A stretch of DNA of 64,000 nt from Carallia brachiata (taxonomy: Eukaryota > Streptophyta > Magnoliopsida > Malpighiales > Rhizophoraceae), in the NCBI GenBank assembly GCA_021464245.1, contig JADCRB010000162.1, forward strand, positions 283,476-347,475, written 5' to 3'. Shown here piece by piece: positions 41,661 to 55,500 of the stretch (positions within the stretch are counted from its first letter, which is position 1; the number at the start of each line of letters is the position of its first letter). Position numbers and translations under genes: made by a program. The notes under the pieces are model-generated. The model worked only from the letters and a program-made list of their open reading frames with translations, did no database searches and had not been told where the DNA came from.

Positions 41661-44600
41661 ATGGTATTGCTTAATTGATGCCTGAGAAGTTTGGTAGTGG
41701 ACATATCGTATCAAAATATCTATGCCAACTCAACGCATTGCCATCCAAATTCCACTTTTCCAGGTGGTTGCCACATGGGGATATAGGTTTTAGGTCACAT
41801 TACCTACTTTCTTTCTGGATTATTTGGTGACAAAAGCAACATTCACATATGAATGATGCCTGCTACTGCATAGGCATAACCACTGGTCATGCACTCTGGT
41901 TCAGTGAATGTATAATGCCAAATATGCTGGCCTTTCATTGATTCACTTACCAGGGAAGCAAGACAATGATAGCCGCTTATTGGCTCTTTGTTTGTAGGAG
42001 CCAACATGAGCACATTTATCGATAGATGATGCACATATTCCACTAAGGACATGTTTAAAACATCAGAAGACATTATTGGCAACGCAATGGAAGGCACACG
42101 ATGAGCACACAGGTATCCAAACTATTAGATAATTAAAGATGTATTAAATTAAAAAATAATAATAATAAATTATTAAATGTCATTAATTACTATGCGTCAG
42201 TATGTGTTTTACTAAATATGCCATGTAATCAAACTATTAAAATATATTGCTAGAAAGAATCTTTTGACTTTTGACATGTCCTGCTGCATTACTTCCAACC
42301 CAGAAATTCCCCCCCCCCCCCCGCACTGCACTAAAATTAACTACAATTGTCCTAATACTCTGAATGCCTACTGATTCTTCTACGTAGCTAATAGTCAAGA
42401 TTTTCTGCACTGGTGCCACAAATTTGTCTGGCTCATAGCAAAAATCTAGCAGGCCTTGTACCGGATTGTAGTGTTTTTTGTATTCTTTGATGGATACAGC
42501 CAAGCAAGAAATATGTTCAGTTTCTCAAGTTGGATACGCATATTATTCTTGAAGAATAAAAAAAAGAAAATTTCTTCCTTCAATTAATCTTTGACGGCAA
42601 CTTTGTTTGATTCTGTGGCACATTGTGAGGGAAAATGAAGATGGGTCATGTCAATAATCTCTATCGTTAATCTGCTCTCTGCAACAAAGAAAAAATTCAT
42701 CATAATTAAATGCAAGTGCATGTGATATGCATAAAACACAATAAAAATAAGTAAACATATGATTTTCCCTTTCTATAAGATGAATCATACCCCGGAAGTT
42801 GTAAAACAATACAACATCAACAATTATAGAGAAGAAGCATTTTATGCCTATTAATTTTCATAATAATATCTTATTTGATTCCACATGTCCTCAACATGGG
42901 TAATATACTAATATATCAATTCACTTTTGAGAAATAAAGTGCACGTTTGGGCCACAAGTGAAGGGACAAATTAAATCTCCACAAGGCTTATTGTCCCTCA
43001 GAAACTTAAAAATAGGGGAAAATACTTGGTAAGTATGGTTAGGTAAAATCAAATAGTTAAAGTCAAAAAAAAAAAATAAAATAAAGAAATTATTAAATAT
43101 AATTAGATGGTTGTCTGCCCTTTTATATCTAGAGATACTCTAAAAATAAATAATTAATTTTCGTGAAAAAAAAAAAGAAAGAAAGACAAATGCTTGTTTG
43201 ACAGAAGCCAAATCTGTCCTTTTCCATGCACCATGGTAATTCGACAAAGTCACTATTGATCCACTATTTCGTTCGCCGCAAAAATCAATCGGGTACCAGC
43301 TAGCCAAGTGGCCCATATGGCCCTGTTCTTGCTTGAAAGACTCACGTGCAAGGCAGTTAATTCTGATACAGACATGTTTATGCATGTTTTGGACAGCATT
43401 AAAATTAGACGAGATGTTCTGCTGCAAATGTCTGCTACGAGCAGCTGCGACGATGCAGAAAGGAAATTTTGTCTTGTGTATATGTTATATAGCTATGGAG
43501 ATTACAAGTTCGAGTAATGAATACAGCTCCTTTTGTGCACAAGAATGGCAACCTTGCGTAAATTTGATCTTTTTGGATTTTCGACCACTGAAACGGTTTT
43601 TTTTTTTTTTTCTTTAAAACTGAAAGAATATGTGGGCAATTCTACCCGATGATCCCATTCGTACATTGCCAATGCCATCTGAAGTCCCAACTATACTTTC
43701 ATTGACATGTGAAGGTCCAACGAATTATGATTCCATGCATGCATCTTCTGCTTAAGCCAGCAATAATCACCGTTTTGGTTATGAAATTGGGCTCAAAGTG
43801 AACATGGACATTCCAGATATTCCCCTAAAAAGGTTTGGAAAATATATTTATTTAGGACCATGACATTAATCATCTTTTGCCATTCAGTTCATTTTGGATC
43901 TCACCAAAATGGTTGTCATACCTTTTTTTTTTTTTTTTGTGGATTAACAGACTAATTGAATTACGATCCAACAGAGGTAATTTTTCTTTTATAAAGCTTA
44001 CTCCCTTTATAAGATTAAGATTATAATCTAAAACTTCCAAAATAAAAATTTTAATTTTAATTTCTAGATAGACATGATTATGTGGACGTGTAAAAAATAA
44101 ACATGTGAATCAATGCATTGTAATTGAAGACTGTATTTATACAATAAGTCCCTTAATTTTTATAACAAAATTTGAAGTATTTTTTCATTATTTTTTAACC
44201 GTAAAACTTGAAGGATTTATTATATAAACATAATACTTAGTTATAATACGTAAATTCATACGTCTCTTTTTTACGCATCTACGTAAGTTTTCCGTCCCTA
44301 GGTTGTACGAGTACACTATGTCATACATTCTCGAGGCTGTAGTTGCTCCAAAGATGGTATTTCTTTTTTTTTTTTTTTTTCGGTCCAAAGATGTTTTCGT
44401 GACTAATTATTGCTGATTTAGACTACGTGAAATGGGCCTACCGGACAAGCACACCCTATAGGAGCAGGAGGCCCATCCATGGAAGCTCAATGCCTCATAG
44501 GCCATTGTAGCTTGATGTGACAAACGCCTGGTTGCTGTTGAGCAACATATGCTCATTGGAGACTACATGAAAAGACTCTGATTCTCATACACACCTTTCC

Positions 44601-46467
44601 TCTATCATATTTTTTCCACTCTGACCTTTTTTTTTTTTTTCCCTCAATGTGCTTACCTCAGACTCTGTTTAGACATCTTGAACTCCCTATAGCTTGGACC
44701 TCATCATTCGCCCATCGTACTTGTGATGAATTTGACTGGGTGGTAGCCACATTAACACCAAAAAGGTCCTTCACAAATGTATGTAAAAAAACAAAAAAAC
44801 GAAAAGGTCTAGGCATTGAGCCCTCCGTGTTGTAGCAAAAGATTTTCATGTACATGCAAGGAAGGAAGGATTGACAATTCCAAATGGGTTCGGCCCGAAG
44901 GGCAATTGCATGTTTCAATGAAATGGAAAAAAATTATTTTTATTAAATCTTGTGCACAAAAAAATATACATTGAGAAGTTTTGTTTTCTTAATGGTCATT
45001 CCGACTCAATCAAATTACTAAGTTCAATATGATTTTCATATATCGAGATCTAGCACAAAAAAAAATTGTTTCAATTTTTGTTTTTAGGTGCAGTATTTAT
45101 TTTATTTATTTCTCATAACTATCGGGTAATCATTTTTAATAAATTTCCAAAACTATAAGTCGCATAATCATCTAAATGCAAATTATCTTACAATTTTTTT
45201 AGTCAATGAACTCCACTCAAATTCGAATTAGAAACCTTTAGTCTTGGAGATGCACAATTATCCTGGAAGCACGGCCACTAACACAAATTGGGCATTCGTG
45301 ACTGATATGGACATTCTTGTCTGAGCCTCAGGCCTACCTGAACCAGTCTCCTAGTCTCCAGCCTCAGAGGTCCATTATTCTTCTATTTGGAGGTGAGGAG
45401 ACGGGATTCATACTCTCCCATTCCTCCGGCTATTGACTAGCAAGTTAACACACACGTACAGGTAAGGCAACCAAGTAGCCGATGCACTAGCAGATCATGC
45501 ACCATCAATGCCGTTGGGGCTCCATCTATTATCAAGGCCCCCTGCAAGTTGCAGAACTCTACTCGATCAAGATAAATTGGTGTCCAATGGCCGAGGTCGA
45601 GGCCCCATAGTTTGTACTTAGCTCGCAGTCAATTGGCTTTAAGCCACCAGAGGACCCAAAAAAGAGAAAAACCTCTCCCATTCCTCCGGCTGTTGACTAG
45701 GCGACCAACTACACTAGGCAGTTGGTTGGTGCGTAGATTCTCTTCACCTTTCCTTCTTTTACTCATCTCCATTGAAAACCTATGACTCAAAATTTTGAAG
45801 TGCTCTTGCCAGGCCCTCAACTCGGTATTCGTAAATCTTTTTCTTTGTTGCAGGTGTCTAGTTCGCCTAAATTGGACCCAACAGCAGTCATAGGATTTAG
45901 ACTTGATATGTGCACCTAATATTCACACGTTAAACTCAATGCCCTTTGACGCTCGAGCCAACCCGCAGGGGTTGGTTGCCATTTCCACCATACAAATTCC
46001 AACTTGGGCCAAATAAAACATACAAGCCAATCTCTCAGAAGCACTTGAGGAATGCAAATATTAGATAGACCATAAACAAGCAGCAAAAGAGAAGAAGAAA
46101 CTACGAGAAAAAACTGTACAAGTTAAACTTCAGATATGGCTATTGGCTTTAAATGAATTGGATCAACAAATTAGGTAACAATTTGCATTTATTCTATATT
46201 CGTGAACAGGCGGCCTAAAAGTAGATAAGGCAAGTCCATATATCTAACTAAAATGCAAGTGCTACATGTTTGGCCTACTTGCCAACATCATACAAGAACA
46301 AAAACAAAGACTCAACTTCACGGATAGATGCAAGTTTCAATGACACAAAATTGCTAATGGCATTCAAATTTAAATAATGATTTCCAAACAAAGACAAAAG
46401 GTGGAGAAAATTTCTTGATGTGAGCATGACACTTTATCACAACAGATGAGTACTTATGCAAATGCAA
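41661..46467. other. Intergenic, no gene recognised
   Basis: Open frames on the minus strand at 41843-42097 and 42237-42503 are not AT-driven, but I recognise no domain and see no splice chain linking them. A C homopolymer of about 15 lies at 42308-42322. A less AT-rich block at 45280-45990 contains a 26-base phrase twice (45413 and 45674) and may be a retroelement fragment. The last few hundred bases probably include the PDH E1 beta 3' UTR. Confidence 0.45.
45413..45700. repeat. Spaced direct repeat, offset 261 bp
   Basis: CTCTCCCATTCCTCCGGCT followed by [A/G]TTGACTAG occurs at 45413 and again at 45674, differing at one base. The intervening sequence is unique. It may be internal to a decayed retroelement; no protein was recognised. 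Confidence 0.7.
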
Positions 46468-49161
46468 CTACTGGCAGAGCTGCTCAACTGCTGTCACAAT
46501 CTGAGCAGGTTGTACAACAGTCCATTCCTCCAATGTCCCAGCATAAGGGGTAGGCACGTCCTGCGAAGACAAGCACATAATTGGAGCATCCAAGTAATCG
46601 TGGAAGTTTTCAGTGATAGCTGCTGTCAAGCTAGCACCAATGCCACCAGTTCTCATGCATTCCTCTACAATCAGTACGCGATGTGTCTTCTTTACTGAAT
46701 TCCCAATTGTGTAAAGATCAAAAGGCTTCAAAGACCTGATATCTATTACCTCAGGATCATATCCCTTGTTCACTAAAGTTTTGGCAGCCTGCATCACATG
46801 ATACCTCATTCTGGAGTAGGTCAAAATAGTGACATGCTCGCCAGGCCTAACCATCTCAGCTTCCTCAAGATTACAGATGTATTCCTCATCTGGAATCTCT
46901 CCTTCAGGTTATAAAGCAAAACATGCTCGAAAAGTATTACCGGATTCTCACTGCGGATTGCAGCCTTCATCAAGCCCTTGGCATTATAAGGGGTTGAGCA
47001 TGCAACCATCTGGATTCCAGGGATGGATTGAAAATACGACTCGAGGCGCTGAGAATGCTCGGCCCCAAGTTGCCTGCCAACTCCACCAGGGCCACGAATA
47101 ACTACTGGTATGGTAAATTGTCCACCAGATGTGTAATGGAGCATCCCACAATTGTTTGAGATTTGATTAAAAGCTAAAAGTAGGAAGCCCATGTTCATAC
47201 CCTCAATGACAGGCCTCAAGCCAGTCATGGCAGCTCCTATGCCCATACCAGTGAAGGAGTTCTCAGCAATTGGGGTGTCAAGAACTCTAAGATCCCCAAA
47301 TTTTGTGGCCAAGCCTTTGGTTACCTTGTAAGAACCTCCATAATGACCCACGTCCTCACCCATGACACATACACGGGGATCCCTATCCATTTCTTCTTCC
47401 AAGCCTTCTCGTAAGGCCTCAAAAAGTAGAAGTTCATGCCTGAATAAGAATTGAGAGCATTAGCATCAAACCATGAAGCTAAATAAGTAGGATGAGCTCA
47501 AAGTCAGACATGGGGAATCGGCCGTTTTTCTATTGCCAAGGCTGTCCCTAAGAGTTAGGACCATAAGTTGGGCAGTTATTGTAAGCTGTTCCATCCTGTC
47601 AAACAAATATCAGGTAGAGAAATATCATCAGCCCAAAGTTGGGCTAGGCGAACTTTCAAGGCCCATTTAGAATTTGGGTTTAGCTACCATTCGATGATTA
47701 ATTAGTCAAGCCCTTATCTTCCACTTTCCTGGTCTGCTATACAAATAATTTTTTCTCAATAAATGACGGATGAATATACATACAGAAGTTGACCCAACCA
47801 TTATATAACAATAATATACAATGGCTGGCCTGGGTAGGCTTGGCCATTAATATGGTTTGTGGTTAATGTGCATTGAACCAGTTTACGCTAGCCTACATTG
47901 TAGTAAAAACATTTTGAGGTCCTTATTGGCCTGAAACATATAGCAAAGCAAACCAGATATTCTATTTGTTTTTAGATTGGATTTGAGTCTATGTAGAACA
48001 GTTTGAAATGGTTCAACAGATTAGGAATCCAGAGTCTAGGAATTTGGTCGGGAAAATTGTTTAAGACTAGACTATATCACCCCTGCTTACTATCAAAGAA
48101 AAACCCTAAGGAAGACAAAGCAAACAAGAATAAAGAGTTCAGGAAACTCGAAGAGGAAATACGCTGAGAAAGACAAAAGTTTAGGAAGGGATGAGGCTCC
48201 TAGTACACAGAAAACTCTATGACAGCTCTGCATAACTACAGTATCCGTAAGACCAAGACATTTGTGCAAAAATAAATAATGAATGAAAGACACTCTTAAA
48301 AAATCTTTCAGCATTCAAACCTAGGCAGGAAATGCAACTATCATTCACAGAGGTAAATATCAATATTTTGCCATTAAAAGACCAGTATTGGACGGAGGGT
48401 CATTCTAATAAGAACTGTTTGTATTCATAGATACGGTCCGGTCACCCGTGTCAACCAAGTTGCACCCATTAGCCATTATTGGCCACAACACAAACAACTA
48501 AGTGCAGCCTATAAACCCATGAAAACCTCCAAAGCATCATTGAAATGATCATGAAATGGAGGAACACTAACTTTGAAATTAATTTCAATTGCATGGTGCC
48601 TGACTAAAGATAGCAATAAGCAGAAACGACATACCCGGGTTGTTTCGATTTGGTGGAAGCTGCAGAACTATCAGCTTTCGTCTAAACAAAACAACACCCA
48701 ACATCTAAAATTAGGTTCCAATCCAAACAAAACAGCAAAAACCATTCTTTTTGTTTTTCTTTTTCATAAGTCTCAATTATTAGGAACATTAATGAAAAAG
48801 TATTGAAATCATAGAGACAGAGGGACAGAGAATTTAACTGCAACCGCATTGGAAATCAAATGCTCGGCCCTGCGACCTTTTGGAAGAGAACCCACCTTCA
48901 GATTCACACTCCCATCAGATCTAACCACAAGAAAGCTGGATTTTTTCCCTGAATCAAGCCAATTAAAAGACAACCCCGTTACAAGAAAACAAGAATTACA
49001 AAAAACCCAAATCACAGAACCTGAAAAAAAAAAAAAAAGACAGAGAGAAACGAAGAAACCTGAAGGGGAAGTGCGAGAGAGGCGGTGGAGTTTCTTGGAG
49101 TCGGATGCTGTTAACGCTCTTGTGCAGCAGCAGCCCCCAATCCCTGGAAAATCGTAGCCAT
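46468..49161 (-). CDS. Pyruvate dehydrogenase E1 beta subunit, plastid (two frame breaks)
   Basis: Beta subunit of the E1 component of the plastid pyruvate dehydrogenase complex, which makes acetyl-CoA for fatty-acid synthesis. Four exons on the minus strand: 49161-49060, 48948-48839, 48681-48635 and 47439-46468, all with GT-AG introns of 111, 157 and 1195 bases. Exons 1-3 encode a transit peptide starting [11 protein letters not shown]. Exon 4 carries [20 protein letters not shown], the [17 protein letters not shown] region with the conserved thiamine-contacting Glu (about residue 115), and the transketolase C-terminal domain ending EQLCQ. As written, one base is missing in exon 1 near 49122 and one in exon 4 near 46896. 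With both restored the frame would give about 410 residues, the family's normal length. Splice sites and both domains are otherwise intact. Confidence 0.93.
47440..48634 (-). other. Intron 3 of PDH E1 beta
   Basis: A 1195-base intron starting GTATGTCG and ending TTATTCAG on the minus strand. The open frame inside it at 48093-48314 has no recognisable domain. Confidence 0.85.
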
Positions 49162-49195
49162 TTGGTTTCTGCTACCACCCTCTTCAAGATTTGGA

Positions 49196-49232
49196 TTTTA
49201 GAGAGAGAGAGAGAAAGAGAGCGAGAGAGAGA
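49196..49232. repeat. GA microsatellite in the PDH E1 beta 5' leader
   Basis: A GAGAGA run (CT on the transcribed strand) between the TATA-like element and the ATG, typical of plant 5' leaders. Confidence 0.8.
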
Positions 49233-49269
49233 GCGCGCGGTGACAAGAGAGACGGACTTTGAGGAGCGG

Positions 49270-49277
49270 ATTTATAA
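49270..49277 (-). promoter_or_regulatory. TATA box of PDH E1 beta
   Basis: TTATAAAT on the minus strand, about 110 bases upstream of the ATG and followed by CT-rich leader sequence. Confidence 0.55.
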
Positions 49278-49299
49278 GAGAGACAGCAAAGAAATGGCG

Positions 49300-52200
49300 G
49301 AGAAAACGAAGAGAGGAGGAACTATGAATATGCAAGCTCTGTTAAAAAAAAAAAAAAAAAAAAAAAACTGAGAAAAAATGGAAAGACAGACACGTACAGA
49401 CACACAGTTTGAGTTTTGGTTTCTTGATTTTTTCGTTAAGGAAAAAAAAAATTTACAAATACGTTGTGTTTTACTTAGAAAACATATATAGTAAATTTAA
49501 TAATATTTATTTATTTTATTTATTTTTTAAAATTTAAAATATTTTTTATAAAATTATAATTTAAATTATCACGTGTTGTGTTATGATTACGTACTTAACA
49601 AATATTTTTGAAAGAAAATTAATTGAATATATTATCAATTTTTTATTGTTTTTTCTAAAAAAATATCACATACTCGCTATTCTATAAAATGTATCTATAT
49701 TTTTTTATTAAAAATATATATATATTAGAGGTAACAGTCATTAAATCAGTGAATTAAAATTGAGATAATTTCGTTTATTTGAGTATCGTTCAATCATCTC
49801 CAAAAAACAGACCTAACACACTAATGCTGTTAAATTTAATGGACCTCTTCTAATTCTGATCATAGTATGAAAAAGTTTTAAACCGACAACTATGCTTGTA
49901 CATAATACTGAATAATTGGAGCGAGTAAAATACAACGTTAGGACTCAAATTAAAATTATAGTAGAAAGGGACATACTAAATAATTATTAAACTGTCATCT
50001 CAATTAATAAATACACATATATTTTGATTAATTTGTACATATAAAATATACATGTAACTAACTTAAATAGCCAAACTTTCTCATTTATAAAGTCCTTTTT
50101 AATATTTGCTGTCTCGGAGCGAGGGGTTGGGCGATTTATTTAAGACTCGAAAGGGCCAACCAAAGCCAGGGCTATTTTCCTTCCCGTATTCACGAAGTCC
50201 ACAACCACACCACCACCAATCGCTCTTTTTTAAAAAAAAAATATATATTTCGTACACAACTAATCACCTTTTCCAACGGGCCTACATAGTTTCTATCCCC
50301 ACTAATTTTTCTTTGTATTTTTTTTTAATTTGGGAACTATAAAGTGCAGTAATTTTCTTTATTCTCTTTCAAGACCTTAAAATTAAAAATCTTGGGTTTT
50401 TAATAATTAGGATGTTTATTAGCAATCCGTTAGTTTTTCTTCTTCTTTTTATCTTTTTGTTCCTCTTAATCGCTAAAAACGTAACAACCTTTTAAGTATG
50501 TTAAATCTAGCAAGACTTTAAAATTTTTTTTATTTATTTCATAATAGTAAGAAGTATTTTATTACAAATATAGTATATATCGTAAATGGATGTTAAGAAT
50601 TTCGTTAGCTAACACACGTACTGTTTCCACAAAAAAGTGTAAATACAAGTGAGTTATAAAAAATAATCACTTAAAAATACTCTAATAATTAAAAATTTAA
50701 ATTATTTATATTTTAATTTTAAAAAATTATAAAAATAAAAAAAAATATTTTATTGTATAATTTATAATTTAATATATTCTCCTCATTTCTGCCTAATTTA
50801 GGCGACCTCCATCCAACAGAATAATCCCTCGGAAACTACCCTCTCTGCCCCTGATCTCCATTTTTTCTGTTTTGTTTTTGAACACATTTCTCCAATTCCT
50901 TAGCCGCAAATACCGAAAGCTGATCAAAGCCAAAAAAAAAAAAAACAACAAAACAAAAATAAGACAAACCCAAACGGCACACACAAAATGCATATTGCTC
51001 CACCACGATTTGGGCATTTTGACATCCTTATCGATAGTGATCACCACATCCGACTGCGTTAATACCATATTCCGAATTCCCCATGCATAGGCACTTTTAC
51101 AACGAGCATTACTACATAAGCATAGATTAAGAAAATAAAAAAAATACGAAATTTATCTAATATTATTTACAATTTATTTTTTTATTTTTTTTAAATTAAA
51201 CAATTTAATAATCTATATCACTTTAAATGTTACTTTAATTCCACTAAATTTACACTCACCAACTTTTTTTTTTTACAATATTGCGGTCTAGATTTATAAA
51301 TCATTGATTGTTATATACATTTATAAATTTCTTATGAGTTTAGAAAAACAAAATTTCAAGTAAAAATTTTAAATTTCCCCGAAATAGGCCACTATTTAGC
51401 CGCGATTAATTTATCCATTTAGACAAACAATTTGGATAAATTATAGCTTAGTTATAAATTGAGATTTAGGTAAAATCGTCGTGAACAACTTGATCGTAGA
51501 ATTTCTCCTCAAATCGTGTAATCCCAAATACACTTAATGTAACGTGCATGTAAAGACCAATCAATTAAGATTGGTGCTTGTCAAATTTATTCTGTTTCTT
51601 AGGGAGTAAAATTAACTCATTATCTAATATTATTAAAATATTATTTTTTATTTTTTATTTAAATAAACTCTACTTATTATATAATATAAAATTATAAATA
51701 AATTATATTCATTTAAAAAAAAAGTCAAAATAAAAATCTCCGCTAAAACTTATGTTCGTGTGGTGGGGCAAATTTTTAGGATCAGGCAGGCAAGGATAGC
51801 GACTAGGCTAATCCTGCAAGATGCCTTATATGTTCATCCGTCGATGTTGCCTGAGCCAAGCAAAAATTTATAATAAAAGTATTTTAAAAACACATAAAAT
51901 AAAAATAAAACACGTATATGCTTTCAATAAAATTAGTTAGGATATATTTTTTTGCAATCTCTTGATTCGGTATAATTTATTGAATTAATCTTTCTAATAG
52001 CAAATAAAAGTACATAAAAATATAAATGAATTAATACATTTACTAAAAATTCAGGAACTCGACTCAATAAAAGTTACTCTAAATTTAATATTAAAATTCA
52101 TTTAATAAGTATCAGTAAAGATAAATTCAACTCGTTTAATTTTATGAATAACTCATTTAAAAATCATTTAAAACTCATTTTAAAGTCTTTAAAAAAATTA

Positions 52201-52564
52201 TTTAAATATTATTTGAATATGTTTGATTGATTATTTGAGTTATGAAAATAATTTTTTTACAAAAATAAAATAAAATTATACATATTTAAACCTTCACAAA
52301 TCTAGGAACATAAACAATTGATATTGTTGTACAAGTGCTTTTATATTTATAATTAATTATGCACTAAGTAAACACTTATTTTTAATTATTTGGTTTTATG
52401 AAAATGACCATTTTATTAATTTAATTCTATGGCAATAAATTTTTTAAATTTAATTATTTTTATTAACATTATTAATGTAAAACAATTTCTTCATAGAAAA
52501 CTCAAAACTTCGATTCAAATTAAATAATCAATCACCCAATCGTGGCTTGAGAGAAGAGAGGGAA
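49300..52564. other. Intergenic between two divergent genes
   Basis: AT-rich and non-coding. A long A run lies at 49343-49366. The AT-rich repeat copy at 51605-51750 is listed separately. No gene recognised. Confidence 0.5.
51605..51750 (+). repeat. Dispersed AT-rich repeat, copy 2
   Basis: Same-orientation homologue of 21872-22018, with shared ordered blocks and small indels. Confidence 0.6.
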
Positions 52565-55500
52565 ATGGAAGTACTCTATTTGATATTCTCTATCGTCTCC
52601 ACGGCCTCCATTTCGCTCGCTCTTTCCCTTCTCCTCCTCTTCCGCACGCTCCTCACGCGCCTCCGCTCTCTACCTCCCAACGCTCTCTCCACCGCCGAAG
52701 GTGGTGACTCTTCCGTCTCTCTCTACGAAGGTATCGTCTGGCACGAGCGCCGCCGTCCCGTCCACCACTCTTTCAGCTACTCCGTCCGTTATGGCCTCTT
52801 CGACCTCGACCACGCCCTGCACGCGCCACCCGACCCACCTCTCCGCCGACGAGGCTCGTCGCATTGCGGAGACCGCTGGACCAGTGTAGCTACTATTGCT
52901 AACTCTTGATTGCTTTTTCTGAATTACAAATTTTAGTTCTTTCCTTTTTAATGGTAAATTTTTTAGTGCTTATTGTGTGGAGCTTAATTGTCTAAATGGA
53001 CAATTTAGTAGGAATAGATTCCAAAGTTTCAGGCTTTTGGATGGAAGGAGCAAAACCCATATGTTCAAAGTTCTATTAAAGTTTGCTCTTTGGTGCTATT
53101 GCAATGTGTGAGTTGTTGTGATAGTTGGTGAAGTGCTATGTGTGAAGTAAAAAATGTGTTTGTGAATGTTGCAAATGGTTGGAAAACTTGTGTAGGATCT
53201 TACATGCATAGGAGTGAAGTGACTGACCTGATAATGGTCTTAGTTTGTATGAGAGATAAGAATTTGTTGGAGATGTTCGCGATGTTTTGTTTGGAGTGGT
53301 GTTGCTAGGTGGGGTGTGTAAAACTGATTTGTTAGCATACTTACATTCACAAGTTGAGGGAAGTTTAAGGCTACAGTTAGGGGATCATTTCGTCTAAACA
53401 TTCTGTGATTGGTTTGCCATTGGAAAAGGAAGAGAGAGAAAATTGATTAAGTCAAAGCATTTTAATTTTCTCTGTGTTGAGCATCCATTAGTTGGGACAT
53501 TTTATTGTATTTGCGTGGATTTCCTTGAGAGAATAACCCGAATCTAGTACCTGCTGTTTTATAGGAAAATATGTTGTCCTAAAAACTGCTTATTAGTTTC
53601 TTTATTGTACTCGTTCTTTTGCTATGATTTCCAGTTCTCTTGTTGAGAGTATGCCTACCCCACTGTATATATTTGCCAGTATTTCTCCCAATTCATATTT
53701 CCCTTTGTGTTGTTGGGGTTTGAGATTGTTTCTGGAATCCTTTTGCAGTTTTCTGTTGACAATTCCTCCTAGTGTTGGATATGTGCAAAATCCACTAAGT
53801 CTGTATTATTGTTATGAGTTGGAAGGATCTTCTAGGGATTTGAAAAAGTGCATCGCTGAGGTATGTGTTTCCATATGTCGTGCTCAATTTAGGAGGCTTC
53901 TTAGTTCTTATTTTGTGCATCAGCAAATTAATCTCTTTGCACCATTGAGTGCAAAATGGAGCCATCCCTTAGCTTAACTTCAATTTTCCTGGAAGCCAGA
54001 AATTTCTGAACTGCAGAATAACTTTCAATTTAATAAATAAATTAATAGATAAATTTAACACAAGACACATTTGGGAATATTTATGCCATATGTAACACGC
54101 ATTGAAACACATTTAGGACACTTACCTCAGGGAACATAATACTTACCTGTTTTTGTGTGTGATCCTATGGCAAGCGAAAAATGCACACCAGCCTTGCAAT
54201 TAAATTCTAATTGTTATATCTATTTGTCTTTGGGTATATTCGATATTATTCATGATAGGAAGAGCACATTGTACTACAGCATAGTTATGGCATGGTTGTG
54301 TAATAAATTGGGTTGTCACTGCTGACCTCACTTCTGCTCTGGTTTAGGTAACAAATACACCATGGGGGGAAAGAGTTACATTTGTTTTCAATCCAGATTC
54401 TGATTTAGTGGCAAAACCATTGCATGTCAGCCCCTTCATGGTAAGTTCAAGTGTTTGTTTTGCTCATAATCTTGTCTTTTTTGTGCCCTTAGAAGTCATA
54501 CTTTGAATTATTTTATTCAAATATAATTGATCTATAGTTTTCTTATCTTTTAGTCGCTCTCTTTTTGGAATCAGTCCTTTTATTGATTATGGGGCTGGTG
54601 TTCAACAAGTCTTCTCAGCTTTCACATTGAGAAAACTAATTTGGAAGCCTTTTTTTTTTTTGTTTACCCTTTTTTATGCATCTATAGCTACTAAGCTATA
54701 ACATTCTCCACCAGAGACACTGCATGGCTTGTGGATGTCATATGGCCTGTTGAAACACAGTGAGCATGTTAGCATGTTAAGGAAACTTGAAGTTATACCA
54801 GAGCTGCATGTATCAGACCATTGTTTTCTGTGCCTTGTTCTTTCATCTTCTTTTATTAATTTTATAATTATGAAGATTCAAAGTGCTCTGAAATTGATGT
54901 CCTATTTTATCACGAAAATAGATCCTTCCTCTCTTCCAAAAAGTAAGAAATTTGTTAAAAAAAATACAGGATATGCTTGGGAACTGGAGAATCAGAGCAA
55001 GTGCCCCTGGGGACAGCTTGTCTGTGTTCATTTCTGTTCAGCACCCTGAGCTTGGTGATTATTTTGTGGCTAGACTGAAGGCCAAAAGACTATCCTCGTT
55101 GTTGGTATCTGATCATGCTTTGTTCTTCTGGCTGATGCCTCACAAGGTTGCGTTGTGGATCTATTGGCACGTAAGTGGAGTTCAATGCCCAATGAACTTG
55201 GTTGTGCTTTTAATATCAGCCTCTCATTCTTTTCAACTCAACTCAGTGAACGTTCATATTGAGTTTTCTTTTCCTTTTTTTTTTTTTTTTGTGTCTGTGA
55301 TGGAGGAAGAGATTTGATTTGTCTAACCATATGCCCTCAGAGTGCTAGTAGTATTAAGAAAGGGGCATCTTGTTGCAAAGGGTCTGAGGAAGGGTCAAAT
55401 GTACATAACTTTATCTGTGTTATTACAAAAGGTCTTTCCACAACCCGAACTTGTATCTTCTAAGTCATAATGGAATAACCTTTTTGTTACACAAATGCTA

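Noticed and set aside
48849..49371. Plus-strand frames overlapping PDH exons 1-2
   Set aside because: Antisense shadows of the minus-strand PDH E1 beta exons.
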